Of a stretch of DNA of 64,000 bases, positions 1-8,583 are shown piece after piece; position 1 is the first letter of the stretch; each line of letters starts with the position of its first letter. Made by a program: the position numbers and the translations under genes. Below the pieces are notes generated by a model. The model was not told the DNA's origin. It searched no databases and was given only the letters and a program-made list of their open reading frames with translations. Origin of the DNA: Bradyrhizobium ottawaense (GTDB taxonomy: Bacteria > Pseudomonadota > Alphaproteobacteria > Rhizobiales > Xanthobacteraceae); contig NZ_LT629693.1 of assembly GCF_900099825.1 (NCBI RefSeq), positions 2,046,001 to 2,110,000 of the forward strand, written 5' to 3'.

Positions 1-215
1 ATCTCGACCTCGCCCATCAGGCCGCGCGCCACGCCTTCGTGGATCGCCTTCTTCGAATCGAAGAAGCGATAGACGTTGGCCGGGCTCATCCGCAGTTCCT
101 TTGCGATGTCGGCCACCGTGGTCTTCTGGTAGCCGATCTGCCGGAACAGACGCTCCGCCACCACGAGAATCCGTTCCCGGGTGTCGGTTTCGATATTTTC
201 CGAAATCAGCGTCAT
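1..215 (-). CDS. TetR family transcriptional regulator (N-terminal part, runs off the window)
   Basis: Only the first 71 codons lie in the window; the gene continues past base 1. The visible part is a TetR-type helix-turn-helix: a helix with ILVVAERLFRQIGYQKTTV followed by the recognition helix in MSPANVYRFFDSKKAI. The ATG at 215 lies 19 bp after the stop of the RND pump gene on the same strand, so it is the last visible gene of an efflux operon (adaptor, pump, regulator). TetR regulators in such operons normally repress them, and the palindrome at 4561-4586 in front of the adaptor gene is a natural target. The ligand-binding domain is outside the window, so no ligand can be suggested. Confidence 0.85.
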   Translation of the reverse strand, partial: MTLISENIETDTRERILVVAERLFRQIGYQKTTVADIAKELRMSPANVYRFFDSKKAIHEGVARGLMGEVE

Positions 216-234
216 GTCAGAACACAATCTTCAA

Positions 235-3200
235 TTATTCCGCCGCATCGGCAAGCGGAAATGCGAGCGGAGGCGTCACCAGATCCTTGGCCGGATGCTG
301 CGGCGCAAGATCAGGCTGTTCGATTTCGCCGCTTTCTTCCAGGCTCTTGCGGAACCAGAGGGCGTAGAGGCCCGGCAGGTACAGCAAGGTCAGGAAGGTT
401 GCAACAAACAAACCGCCCATGATGGTGATCGCCATCGGGCCCCAAAAGGCGGAGCGCGACAGCGGGATCATGGCAAGGATGGCGGCGAGCGCCGTCAGCA
501 CCACCGGCCGGGCGCGCCGGACGGTGGCTTCGACGATGGCTTCCCGGCGCGTCAGGCCGTGGGCGACGTCGGACTCGATCTGATCCACCAGGATCACCGC
601 GTTGCGCATGATCATGCCGGCCAGCGCAATCAGCCCAAGCAGCGCCACGAAGCCGAACGGCTGGTTGGCGACGTTGAGCCCGAGCGAAGCACCGACGATG
701 CCGAGCGGCGCGGTCAGGAACACCAGGATCAGGCGCGAAAAGCTCTGCAACTGGATCATCAGCAGCGTCAGCATGACCAGCACCATCAGCGGAAACAGCA
801 CGAAGATCGAGGCATTGCCCTTGGCGGATTCCTCGAACGCGCCGCCCGCCTCGATCCGGTAGGCCGGCTCGAGGTGATCGCGGATTTCCTGCAGTTTTGG
901 CGAGATCTGGCTGGTGATGTCGGGTGCCTGCACGCCGTCGACGACGTCGCTGCGCACGGTGATCGCCATGTCGCGGTTGCGCCGCCACAGGATCGGGTCC
1001 TCATGCGCGTATTCGATTTTCGCGATCTGTTGCAGCGGCACCGCAACGCCGTTGCGTGACGTCACAGTGAGGTCACCGACGCGGCCGAGATCGAGCCGTT
1101 CGGACGGCACCGCGCGCGCGATCACGCCGACCTTCTCGATACCGTCGCGGATGGTGGTGACCGGCGCGCCCGAGATCAGCATGGCGAGCGCCTGCGAGAC
1201 GTCCTGCGGGGTGAGGCCGAGCGCGCGGGCGCGGTCCTGGTCCACCACCAGTTTCAGGTAAGGCGACTGTTCGTTCCAGTCGAGCTGAACGTCCTTGGTC
1301 TTGTCGTTCTGCCGCATCACGTCGCGCACCTTGTAGGCGATGTCGCGCACCGTGTTCGGATCGGGGCCGATCACGCGGAACTGGACCGGGAAGCCGACCG
1401 GCGGGCCGAAATTGAAGCGATCGACGCGCACCCGCGCCTCGGTCAGTTCGCCGTCATCGACCGCCTTCTCCAGCCGCGCCTTGATCCGCTCGCGGGCCTC
1501 GACGTCCTTGGAGACAATCACGATCTCGGCAAAAGCCTCGTTCGGCAGTTGCGGATTGAGGCCGAGCCAGAACCGCGGCGAACCCTGGCCGATATAGGAG
1601 GTGTAGGTCGCGATATCCTTGTCGTCCTTCAGCAGCGCCTCGGCCTTCTTGACGGATTTTTCCGTGACATTGAAGGCGGTGCCCTCGGGCAGGCGCAGCT
1701 GCAGGAACAGTTCGGGGCGTTCCGACAGCGGGAAGAACTGCTGCTGGACATGGCCGAAGCCAACAATCGAGAGTGCGAACACGCCGACGGTCGCCAGCAC
1801 CACCTTGACGCGGTGATCGACGCACCACTGCACCACGCGGCGCAGGCCGCGATACATCCGCGTCTCGTAAACCGCGTGCGGATCGTGGTTGTGGCTGACG
1901 GTGATGTTCGGCAACAGCTTGACGCCGATATAGGGCGTGAAGATCACAGCGACGAACCAGGAGGCGACCAGTGCGATCGCCACGATCCAGAAGATGCCGC
2001 CGGCATATTCGCCGACCGCCGAATTGGCAAAGCCGATGGGGAGGAAGCCAGCGGCCGTGACCAGCGTCCCCGTGAGCATCGGAAACGCAGTTGATTCCCA
2101 GGCAAAGGACGCCGCGCGCACGCGGTCCCAGCCCTGTTCCATTTTCACCACCATCATCTCGACGGCAATGATGGCGTCGTCGACCAGAAGACCGAGCGCG
2201 ATGATCAGCGCGCCGAGCGTAATCCGATGCAGATCGAGCGACATCGCATTCATGACGATGAAGACGATCGCCAGCACCAGTGGCACCGAGGCCGCCACCA
2301 CGATGCCGGTACGCCAGCCGAGTGCGACAAACGAAACGAACAGCACGATCGCCAGCGCCTCGATGAAGGAATGCACGAACTCGCCGACGGCGCGCTCGAC
2401 CACCTTCGGCTGGTCGGCGATCTGATCGACATTGATGCCCTGCGGCACCGCAGCCATGAATTCCGCGACCGCCTTCTCGACGTCCTTGCCGAGTTCGAGG
2501 ATGTTGGCGCCCCGGGTGGTGACCACGCCGATACCGAGCGCGGGCTTGCCTTCCTGGCGGGCGATGAAGGTCGGCGGATCGACATAGCCATGCGTGACGG
2601 TTGCGATGTCGCCCAGACGGAACACACGGCCGTTGCTTTCGACCGGCGTTTCGGCCACCGCCTTGACGCCGTCGAGCGCGCCGGTGACGCGCAGCGGCAC
2701 GCGCTGCGACGAGGTTTCCACCGTACCGGCCGGGGTCACGTTGTTCTGCTTGGCCAGCGAATCGAACAGCGCCTGCGGCGTGATGCCGAGCGTGGCGAGC
2801 TTGGCATGCGAGAACTCGACGTAGATGCGCTCGTCCTGGGTGCCGTAGAGATCGACCTTGGTGACGCCCGGCACCTTCAACAGCCGCTGGCGCATGCCTT
2901 CGGCGGCCTTCTTCAACTGCGCGTAATCAGCGCCGTCGCCGGTCATCATGTAGAGGATCGAATCGACGTCGGAGAACTCGTCGTTGACGACGGGACCGAG
3001 CAGGCCCGCCGGCATCTGGCCCTGCACGTCGGCAAGCTTCTTGCGCAGCAGGTAAAACAGATAGGGCACGTCCTTTGGCGGGGTCGAATCCTTGAAGGTG
3101 ACCTGCATCGCGGTGAACGCCGGCTTGGAATAGGTCTGCACCTTTTCGAAGAACGGCAGTTCCTGCAGCTTCTTCTCGATGGGATCGGCGACCTGGGTCT

Positions 3201-3387
3201 GCATTTCCTGGGCGGTAGCGCCCGGCCAGATCGCCGAGACGTTGACCACCTTCACCGTAAAGAACGGATCCTCGGCGCGGCCGAGCTTCTGGTAGGAGAC
3301 GAAGCCGGCCGCACCCAGCGCGATCATCAGGAACAGGATCAGGGTCGGATGGCTTACCGCCCAGCCCGAGAGATTGAAGCGCTTCAT
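235..3387 (-). CDS. RND (HAE1/AcrB-type) multidrug efflux permease
   Basis: A 1050-residue inner-membrane pump of normal RND length that would export hydrophobic compounds by proton antiport, together with the adaptor encoded upstream. A first membrane helix lies near residues 13-31, followed by a large periplasmic loop. The transmembrane segment around 391-410 carries the paired aspartates D403 and D404 (LVDDAIIAVE) of the proton relay, and a second repeat follows. A TTG 12 bp upstream is in frame, but the ATG at 3387 is preceded by GGAGAG at good spacing and is preferred. It starts 24 bp after the adaptor stop codon. No outer-membrane channel gene is visible, so a TolC-like partner must be encoded elsewhere or left of the window. 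Confidence 0.95.
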   Translation of the reverse strand: MKRFNLSGWAVSHPTLILFLMIALGAAGFVSYQKLGRAEDPFFTVKVVNVSAIWPGATAQEMQTQVADPIEKKLQELPFFEKVQTYSKPAFTAMQVTFKDSTPPKDVPYLFYLLRKKLADVQGQMPAGLLGPVVNDEFSDVDSILYMMTGDGADYAQLKKAAEGMRQRLLKVPGVTKVDLYGTQDERIYVEFSHAKLATLGITPQALFDSLAKQNNVTPAGTVETSSQRVPLRVTGALDGVKAVAETPVESNGRVFRLGDIATVTHGYVDPPTFIARQEGKPALGIGVVTTRGANILELGKDVEKAVAEFMAAVPQGINVDQIADQPKVVERAVGEFVHSFIEALAIVLFVSFVALGWRTGIVVAASVPLVLAIVFIVMNAMSLDLHRITLGALIIALGLLVDDAIIAVEMMVVKMEQGWDRVRAASFAWESTAFPMLTGTLVTAAGFLPIGFANSAVGEYAGGIFWIVAIALVASWFVAVIFTPYIGVKLLPNITVSHNHDPHAVYETRMYRGLRRVVQWCVDHRVKVVLATVGVFALSIVGFGHVQQQFFPLSERPELFLQLRLPEGTAFNVTEKSVKKAEALLKDDKDIATYTSYIGQGSPRFWLGLNPQLPNEAFAEIVIVSKDVEARERIKARLEKAVDDGELTEARVRVDRFNFGPPVGFPVQFRVIGPDPNTVRDIAYKVRDVMRQNDKTKDVQLDWNEQSPYLKLVVDQDRARALGLTPQDVSQALAMLISGAPVTTIRDGIEKVGVIARAVPSERLDLGRVGDLTVTSRNGVAVPLQQIAKIEYAHEDPILWRRNRDMAITVRSDVVDGVQAPDITSQISPKLQEIRDHLEPAYRIEAGGAFEESAKGNASIFVLFPLMVLVMLTLLMIQLQSFSRLILVFLTAPLGIVGASLGLNVANQPFGFVALLGLIALAGMIMRNAVILVDQIESDVAHGLTRREAIVEATVRRARPVVLTALAAILAMIPLSRSAFWGPMAITIMGGLFVATFLTLLYLPGLYALWFRKSLEESGEIEQPDLAPQHPAKDLVTPPLAFPLADAAE

Positions 3388-3411
3388 GTCACTCTCCAAT
3401 GCTAGTCAGGC

Positions 3412-4518
3412 TTAGAACGACAGCGACGAAACAACCCGGACCTTCTGGGCCGGATCGAGCTTCTGTACGCCGAGGGCTACGACCTTCGCGCCTTCAGGAA
3501 CGCCGCCGGTGATCACGACGGAATTGCTTTCATAGGACTTCACGGTGATCGGCTTCAGCACCACTTCGCCGGAATCTCCGACGATGTAGAGCGAGGGATC
3601 GCTGCCCTGGCTGAACAGCGCCGACAGCGGCAACCTTGCCACCCGCTCGGTGGCGGGATCGGACAGGGTCAGCGTCGCGGTCATGCCGAGCGAGACCTTG
3701 TCGCCGGCTTCGGGCAGCGAGAATTTGGCGAGATAGGTCCGCGTCGCCGGATCGGCCGAGGGGGCCACCTCGCGCAGCTTCGCGGCGTACTTCTTGTCGG
3801 CATCCGACCACAGCGTCACGGTGGCGACGCCTTCCTTGGCGCGACCGACCAGCGTCTCGGGAATCGCGACCACGGCTTCCTTCTCGGCAAAGCGCGCGAC
3901 GCGGATCGCGGTCTGGCCGGAAGCCACGACCTGGCCGGGATCGACCAGGGTCGCGGTGACGACGCCCCGGGTGTCGGCCACCAGCGTGGCATAAGAGAGA
4001 GAGTTCTTCGTCAGCTCGACCGAGCGCTCGGCACGGTTGAGGCGCGCGCGGGCCTCATCGGCGGCGGCGCGGCTCGTATCCATCTGCGCATCCGTGGTCC
4101 AGCCTTTGACCCTCAGATCCTTGGCACGCTGTTCGGCGGCACCGGCCTGCGCCAGCACGCCGGTGGCGGCGGTGAATTCGGCCACGGCCTGCTCGGCCTG
4201 CAGCTTCAGATCGACCTCATCGAGGGTGGCGAGCGGCTGGCCGACATCGACGGTCTGGCCGACTTCGACCATACGTTTTTCGATCTTGCCGGGAACCCGA
4301 AAACCCATGTCGGTTTCGATCCGGGGCTTAATGGTGCCGACGAAACTCCGCTCGGGCGACTCCGCCTCGTAATGCACGGTCGCGACCAGAACCGGGCGCC
4401 CGGGAGCAGCCACCTCGGCCGCCTTTTCATTGCAGCCGGTCAGCGCAAATACTGCCAGCGCCAACGCGGCCCCGGTCAAGAGCCTGTAATAGCTAGAAAA
4501 AATGGAACGGGCGAACAT
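3412..4518 (-). CDS. RND efflux membrane-fusion (adaptor) lipoprotein
   Basis: A 368-residue HlyD/AcrA-type adaptor linking the RND pump to the outer-membrane channel. The N-terminus is a lipoprotein signal: a hydrophobic stretch followed by the lipobox LTGC with C29 as the lipidated cysteine. Next come the split biotinyl-lipoyl-like domain (around GKIEKRMVEVGQTVDVGQPLA), an alpha-helical hairpin rich in Ala and Glu, and beta-barrel domains. An ATG at 4530 is also in frame, but the ATG at 4518 has GGAGAG just upstream, the same arrangement as in the pump gene. It is the first gene of the adaptor-pump-TetR operon. Confidence 0.93.
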   Translation of the reverse strand: MFARSIFSSYYRLLTGAALALAVFALTGCNEKAAEVAAPGRPVLVATVHYEAESPERSFVGTIKPRIETDMGFRVPGKIEKRMVEVGQTVDVGQPLATLDEVDLKLQAEQAVAEFTAATGVLAQAGAAEQRAKDLRVKGWTTDAQMDTSRAAADEARARLNRAERSVELTKNSLSYATLVADTRGVVTATLVDPGQVVASGQTAIRVARFAEKEAVVAIPETLVGRAKEGVATVTLWSDADKKYAAKLREVAPSADPATRTYLAKFSLPEAGDKVSLGMTATLTLSDPATERVARLPLSALFSQGSDPSLYIVGDSGEVVLKPITVKSYESNSVVITGGVPEGAKVVALGVQKLDPAQKVRVVSSLSF

Positions 4519-4560
4519 CGGACTCTCCATCGCGGATCTGATGAAGAGTGTCGAATACTA

Positions 4561-4586
4561 ACTGATGAATGTCAATATTCGTCAGT
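4561..4586. promoter_or_regulatory. Operator-like palindrome before the RND efflux operon
   Basis: ACTGATGAAT (4561-4570) and ATTCGTCAGT (4577-4586) form an inverted repeat with one mismatch and a 6-bp spacer. It lies about 43 bp upstream of the adaptor start codon. Size and position fit a TetR-family operator, and the operon encodes a TetR protein as its last visible gene. The pairing with that regulator is inference. Confidence 0.6.
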
Positions 4587-4646
4587 GATCATGAATTCGT
4601 GATGGGAAACGGGGTTAAGGGGTGGTTCGCGGGCCTCATACTAGCT

Positions 4647-4768
4647 GTCGTCCCCGCGAACGCGGGGACCCATAGCCACCGGCTTCGGTGATGAAGGAAG
4701 GTGTCTGTCCGTGTGTCCCTCACGACAGCCGCGGCGTATGGGACCCGCGTTCGCAGGGGCCAGACGAC
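4647..4768. repeat. Intergenic palindromic repeat, unit 1
   Basis: The ends are imperfect inverted copies: GTCGTCCCCGCGAACGCGGG at the left and the reverse complement of a closely similar sequence (with GCGAACGCGGGTCCCATA) at the right. The unit lies in the 355-bp space between the efflux operon and the MFS gene and encodes nothing. Elements with this core are scattered through Bradyrhizobium-type genomes, which I recall from general knowledge rather than a search. Confidence 0.6.
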
Positions 4769-4770
4769 AC

Positions 4771-4873
4771 CGTCGTTCCGGGGCGATGCGCAGCATCGAA
4801 CCCGGAAGTTCGAGATTCCCCGATGCGCAATTGCGCATCTGAGGTTCGCGCTTCGCGCGCCCCGGAATGACCG
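4771..4873. repeat. Intergenic palindromic repeat, unit 2
   Basis: It starts with CGTCGTTCCGGGGCG and ends with the inverted version CGCCCCGGAATGACCG. Internal palindromes such as GATGCGCAATTGCGCATC lie between. It follows unit 1 directly, making a tandem of two different repeat types. Its right end runs into the small hairpin that overlaps the MFS stop codon. Confidence 0.6.
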
Positions 4874-4885
4874 GCTAACCGCCGG

Positions 4886-6208
4886 TCACTTCGCCGTGGC
4901 GAATTCGGTCTTGGTGTCGTGGCCGCCGAGAAATACCAGCAGTCCGGCCGCGAGCGGCAACAGCGACAGCACCAGCAGGCCCGTCGACGTGCTGCCGGTT
5001 GCGTCCTTGATCCAGCCGACGATGTAGGGTCCGCCAAAACCCGCGAGGTTGCCGATCGAATTGATCAGCGCGATCGCGCCGGCGGCTGCGGTGCCGGACA
5101 ACCATGCAGTCGGCAGCGTCCAGAACACCGCGAAGGTGCAGAACACGCCGATCGCCGCCACCGTCAGCACGATCATGGTCGTGGTCGGGTCGGTGATGTA
5201 GCTGGAAGCGCCGAGCGCGACCGCGGTGAGCAGCAAGGGCCCGCCGACATGGGCGACGCGCTCGCGGCTGGCGTCGGAATGCCGCGCCCACAGGATCATC
5301 GCGATGGTGCCGAACAGATAGGGGATCGCGGTGACGAAACCGGTCTGCGCGTTGCTGAGGCCGAACGCTTTCACGATCTGCGGCAGCCAGAACTGCATGC
5401 CATAGAGCGCGCCGACGAAGCCGAAATAGACCAGGCTCAGCGTGATCACCTTTGGCGAGGACAGCGCCTGCCCGAGCGACATGTGGCTGGCCGCCTGCTT
5501 GGTTGCGGTCTCGGCCTGCAGCTTTGCCGCGAGCCAAGCCTTCTGCTCGGCGGTGAGCCAGTCAGCCTTCTCCGGCTTGTCGGTGAGATAGAACCAGGTG
5601 ACGATGCCGAGCAGTACCGAGGGAATGCCCTCGATGATGAACAGCCACTGCCATCCCTTCAACCCCATCGCGCCGTCGAGCCCGAGCAGCAGGCCGGAGA
5701 CCGGCGCACCGATCACGGTCGACACCGGAACGGCAATCGCAAACGCCGCGAGAAACCGCGCGCGATATTCCGCCGGATACCAATAGGTCAGATACAGGAT
5801 GATGCCGGGGAAGAAGCCGGCTTCGGCGACGCCGAGCAGGAAGCGCAGCACGTAGAAGCTCGTCTCGCCGCTCACCAGCGCCATCGCCGCCGAGATGATG
5901 CCCCAGGTCACCATGATGCGGGCGATCCAGCGGCTGGCGCCGAATTTTTCCAGCGCCAGATTGCTCGGCACCTCGAAGATGAAATAGCCGATGAAGAAGA
6001 TGCCGGCGCCCCAGGCGAAGATCAGCGGCGTGAACTTCAGCTCGGCATTCATCGTCAGCGCGGCGAAGCCGAGATTGACGCGGTCGAGATAGGAAAAGAA
6101 ATAGGCCAGCACCAGGAACGGAATAAGCCGCCACGAAATGGTGCGTATGGTGGACGTCTCGACCTCGCTCTTCACAGGCGTGGTGGCAAGCGTACTGGAT
6201 TGGCTCAT
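4886..6208 (-). CDS. MFS transporter, anion:cation symporter (ACS) type
   Basis: A 440-residue inner-membrane permease of the major facilitator superfamily with about 12 membrane helices. The N-terminal SYLDRVNLGFAAL and the stretch LRFLLGVAEAGFFPGIILYL are typical of the ACS family, which takes up organic acids such as tartrate, phthalate or hydroxyphenylacetate with protons or sodium. The cytoplasmic loop between helices 6 and 7 contains DKPEKADWLTAEQKAWL, also common in this family. The start follows a weak GGGGGAAACC. No metabolic gene is adjacent, so the substrate is unknown. A small hairpin (ACCGGC/GCCGGT, 4870-4886) overlaps the stop codon and may act as a weak terminator. Confidence 0.92.
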   Translation of the reverse strand: MSQSSTLATTPVKSEVETSTIRTISWRLIPFLVLAYFFSYLDRVNLGFAALTMNAELKFTPLIFAWGAGIFFIGYFIFEVPSNLALEKFGASRWIARIMVTWGIISAAMALVSGETSFYVLRFLLGVAEAGFFPGIILYLTYWYPAEYRARFLAAFAIAVPVSTVIGAPVSGLLLGLDGAMGLKGWQWLFIIEGIPSVLLGIVTWFYLTDKPEKADWLTAEQKAWLAAKLQAETATKQAASHMSLGQALSSPKVITLSLVYFGFVGALYGMQFWLPQIVKAFGLSNAQTGFVTAIPYLFGTIAMILWARHSDASRERVAHVGGPLLLTAVALGASSYITDPTTTMIVLTVAAIGVFCTFAVFWTLPTAWLSGTAAAGAIALINSIGNLAGFGGPYIVGWIKDATGSTSTGLLVLSLLPLAAGLLVFLGGHDTKTEFATAK

Positions 6209-6271
6209 TGGTTTCCCCCGAGGTTTCTTGTGGGTCGAGGATTACCGAGTGCTTTCACGTCTGGCAACGGC

Positions 6272-6302
6272 GAATGCCCGCGCTGGCGCAACGCGGGCAT
6301 TC
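6272..6302. terminator. Stem-loop between the MFS and YcaQ-like genes
   Basis: GAATGCCCGCG (6272-6282) pairs perfectly with CGCGGGCATTC (6292-6302) across a 9-base loop. It lies downstream of the YcaQ-like gene on the minus strand and upstream of the MFS gene. No T-run follows on either strand, so intrinsic termination is uncertain and it may be another palindromic repeat. The remaining bases of this 269-bp gap show no convincing gene. Confidence 0.4.
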
Positions 6303-6477
6303 CGTTGGTGGGGGGGCTGGCATGCCCGTAGAACTACGCAGGAAACGACGTCCGCGGACGACTACGTTTGCGAAGCGTTAGCACCGACTCAAGGTCGCGC
6401 CGCCGAAGCAGAAGGCTTTCATCGCCGATACCTGCCGGATGCTGATCAAGGGCATAAGTTAGGGAGCACCGGGCGTC

Positions 6478-7659
6478 TCACTCCGCCAACTGAAACCGCT
6501 CGAACCGATCCAGCTCTTCCTCGATGCGGCGCTTGTAGATTTTGGCGCCACCGCGCGCGGCGCCCTTGCCGACCCAGTTCCATTTCTGCATCAGCAATTT
6601 CTGGTTCTGCCGGTCGGTCTTGAGATCGAGGGCGGCGACGATATCGTCGCCGACCAGCACCGGCAATGCGAAATAGCCGAATACACGCTTCTCCTTCGGC
6701 ACATAGGCCTCAAAACGGTGGCCGTAGCCGAAGAACAATTCGGTGCGCTTGCGCTGGATGATCAGGGGATCGAACGGCGACAGGATGTGCACGAGACCGG
6801 CATCGCCCTCGCCTGCCGGTGCCGCGGCGTCCGGCTCCAGCACCTCGGGCCGCACCCAATGCTCCTGCTTGCCGGCGCCTTCGAGTGCGACCGGCGTCAA
6901 TTCCTTGCGCCGCACCCGCGCCTCGATCAGGCGACGGATCGCGGCCTTGCTCGGCGCATCGAGATGGCAGATCGAATCCAGGCTGACCACCCCCTGTGAA
7001 CGCAGCGCGCGGTCGAGCAAATAGGCCGTGGTCTCCGCTGACGAGGCCGGCTTCGGCGGTCGGTCCCAGCCGAAATGCCGCGCCGTCAGTTCATAGGTCT
7101 TGAGCATGCCGGTGCGTTCGGAGATCGTCACCTCGCCGGTATAGAAAGCGAGCTGCAGCGCACGCTTCGACGGCTTGCGGCTCTGCCACAGGTGCTCCTT
7201 CTCCGTCAGCACATCGTCCTCGATGTCACGGATGGTGAGCGCGCCGTCGCGCCGCAGCAGCCGCATCACCTTGCGGGTGTCCTCCGGCTTGACGGAAGCG
7301 AACCAGCGGTGGCCTTCACGCTTGTGCAGCTTCATCAGCGGCACGAAGAAGCGGAAATCTTTCGCCGGCACATAGGACAGCGCGTGCGTCCAGTATTCGA
7401 ACACGCTTTTGTCGGCGCTCTGGGCCACGCGCAAATCCGCGCGGGTATAGGCAGGGATACGACTATAGAGAATATGGTGGTGGCAGCGTTCGATCACGTT
7501 GATTGTGTCGATCTGCACATAGCCGAGATGCTCGACCGCCGCCGCGGTCGCCTGCGGCCCGGCGCCGAATGGCGCTGATGTATCGAGCCGCTGGGCGCGG
7601 AGCCAGATCCGCCGGGCACAGGCTTTGGTCAGGGGATGGGGTTCAGTCGCGCGGGGCAT
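6478..7659 (-). CDS. YcaQ-like (HTH_42/AlkZ superfamily) winged-helix DNA glycosylase
   Basis: A 393-residue protein of the HTH_42 family, whose characterised members (Streptomyces AlkZ, E. coli YcaQ/AlkX) unhook DNA interstrand crosslinks by base excision. The catalytic Q-x-D is visible as Q49-I-D51 in LGYVQIDTINVIERCHHH. The later family block LSPFDPLIIQRKRTELFFGY...EAYVPKEKRVFGYFALPVLVGD is also intact. Length is normal for the family. The start has no strong ribosome site, but the N-terminus aligns well with a family member. It is probably monocistronic and cytoplasmic. Confidence 0.88.
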   Translation of the reverse strand: MPRATEPHPLTKACARRIWLRAQRLDTSAPFGAGPQATAAAVEHLGYVQIDTINVIERCHHHILYSRIPAYTRADLRVAQSADKSVFEYWTHALSYVPAKDFRFFVPLMKLHKREGHRWFASVKPEDTRKVMRLLRRDGALTIRDIEDDVLTEKEHLWQSRKPSKRALQLAFYTGEVTISERTGMLKTYELTARHFGWDRPPKPASSAETTAYLLDRALRSQGVVSLDSICHLDAPSKAAIRRLIEARVRRKELTPVALEGAGKQEHWVRPEVLEPDAAAPAGEGDAGLVHILSPFDPLIIQRKRTELFFGYGHRFEAYVPKEKRVFGYFALPVLVGDDIVAALDLKTDRQNQKLLMQKWNWVGKGAARGGAKIYKRRIEEELDRFERFQLAE

Positions 7660-7728
7660 TGCAGCGCAATGTAGTCGGATTCGCGCGCGTGAGAAGTCGG
7701 GAAACAGGCACCTGCCGTGCGAGTCACC

Positions 7729-8040
7729 TCAATGCTTCGCCCGCTCCGCAATGCTGCCGGTCGTGACCGTGGCATCGCAGGAGGCCCGACCACGTTCCGT
7801 CGCCTGGCATCGATAGACGCTGCCGGTGAGGCGATCGACCAGCCAGGCAGTCTCTTCCGTAGGGCTTTCGACGCCGACATAGCGGCTGCCGAGCGCATTG
7901 ATCAGTGTCGACAACAGGATAGCCGCCGCGATCATGGCTGCGCCGATCAGGATCGGCATCGAACTTCCGGAACTTTCCGGCTCCGGTGTGCTGGGGCGAT
8001 AGCCCTGATACTCGCGCTGACGCTTTACCGACTGAAACAC
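7729..8040 (-). CDS. Small membrane-anchored hypothetical protein
   Basis: 103 residues from a GTG at 8040, or 76 from an ATG at 7959 preceded by GGAAG. I do not recognise a named family. It has a polar proline-rich lead (YRPSTPEPESS), one hydrophobic helix (PILIGAAMIAAAILLSTLINAL) and a soluble tail with two cysteines (WLVDRLTGSVYRCQATERGRASC). The composition and the tail pattern look coding, and the gene is codirectional with the YcaQ-like gene. The tail probably faces the periplasm. Confidence 0.6.
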   Translation of the reverse strand: MFQSVKRQREYQGYRPSTPEPESSGSSMPILIGAAMIAAAILLSTLINALGSRYVGVESPTEETAWLVDRLTGSVYRCQATERGRASCDATVTTGSIAERAKH

Positions 8041-8231
8041 CGCCCCGCCCGTCTCGCTTGTCTCGAACGATTTATTCTTCGACTTTTCTTGTGAGCTGTC
8101 TTGCTAGATCGCCATCTGGCCGATTTGTTGTCCACAGATCGGCGCTTGCGCGACGGCATTGAGACCGCTTCGTAACTTGAATCAAAAAGACGGTCCGCTG
8201 GCCACTTATTATTGTCGTTCGAAGTGCGGGC

Positions 8232-8368
8232 TCAGCGGCGGAACAATCCGCCCATCATGCCGCCGAAGAAGGCGCGCGGGTGTTGTCGTCGAACTTGCCG
8301 GAAACCTTGGTGTCGAAGCCGAGGCTGGTCAGGCGGCGCTGCACGTCGCGGCGCTGGCTGCGATCACC
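8232..8368 (-). pseudogene. Remnant of a peptidoglycan-binding-domain protein
   Basis: On the minus strand one frame reads GDRSQRRDVQRRLTSLGFD followed by TKVSGKFDDNTR, the start of a PG_binding_1 fold. The sequence then jumps to another frame that ends FFGGMMGGLFRR and a stop. Both pieces look like parts of one longer secreted protein whose middle is deleted. No start codon or upstream domain is left. The rest of the 543-bp gap 8041-8583 holds no other gene that I can see, only the CRP-like site and leader of the ompA-like gene. Confidence 0.5.
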
Positions 8369-8484
8369 CGATCCAACAACGCAGCGACGTGACCGCAAAA
8401 TCAGGCGAACGACGCAAGGACCGCCTCAAAACATCGACGCCGGGACGCGGGCGCCCTCGCCCGGCCCGAAGCCGGACGTCCTAG

Positions 8485-8500
8485 CGTGACCTAAATCACA
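8485..8500. promoter_or_regulatory. CRP/FNR-family-like site upstream of the OmpA-family gene
   Basis: CGTGACCTAAATCACA has perfect GTGA-N6-TCAC half-sites and differs from the classical TGTGA-N6-TCACA by one base. It lies about 84 bp upstream of the preferred start codon at 8584, a position where an activator could act. Which CRP-like protein binds is unknown. Confidence 0.45.
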
Positions 8501-8583
8501 TTCGAGGCTTTGAACCCGTCCTATGTTTCGAGCATCAAAACGCCATGCACGCCATGCTGGCGGAACCCGTGAGGAACACGACA

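Noticed and set aside
2227..3405. A 392-codon plus-strand frame inside the RND gene
   Set aside because: Antisense shadow of a well-supported pump gene.
6390..6462. A short plus-strand stretch coding KVAPPKQKAFIADTCRMLIKGIS and a stop
   Set aside because: It looks protein-like and could be a gene remnant, but it is only about 26 codons after a stop, and I know no family, so it is not called.
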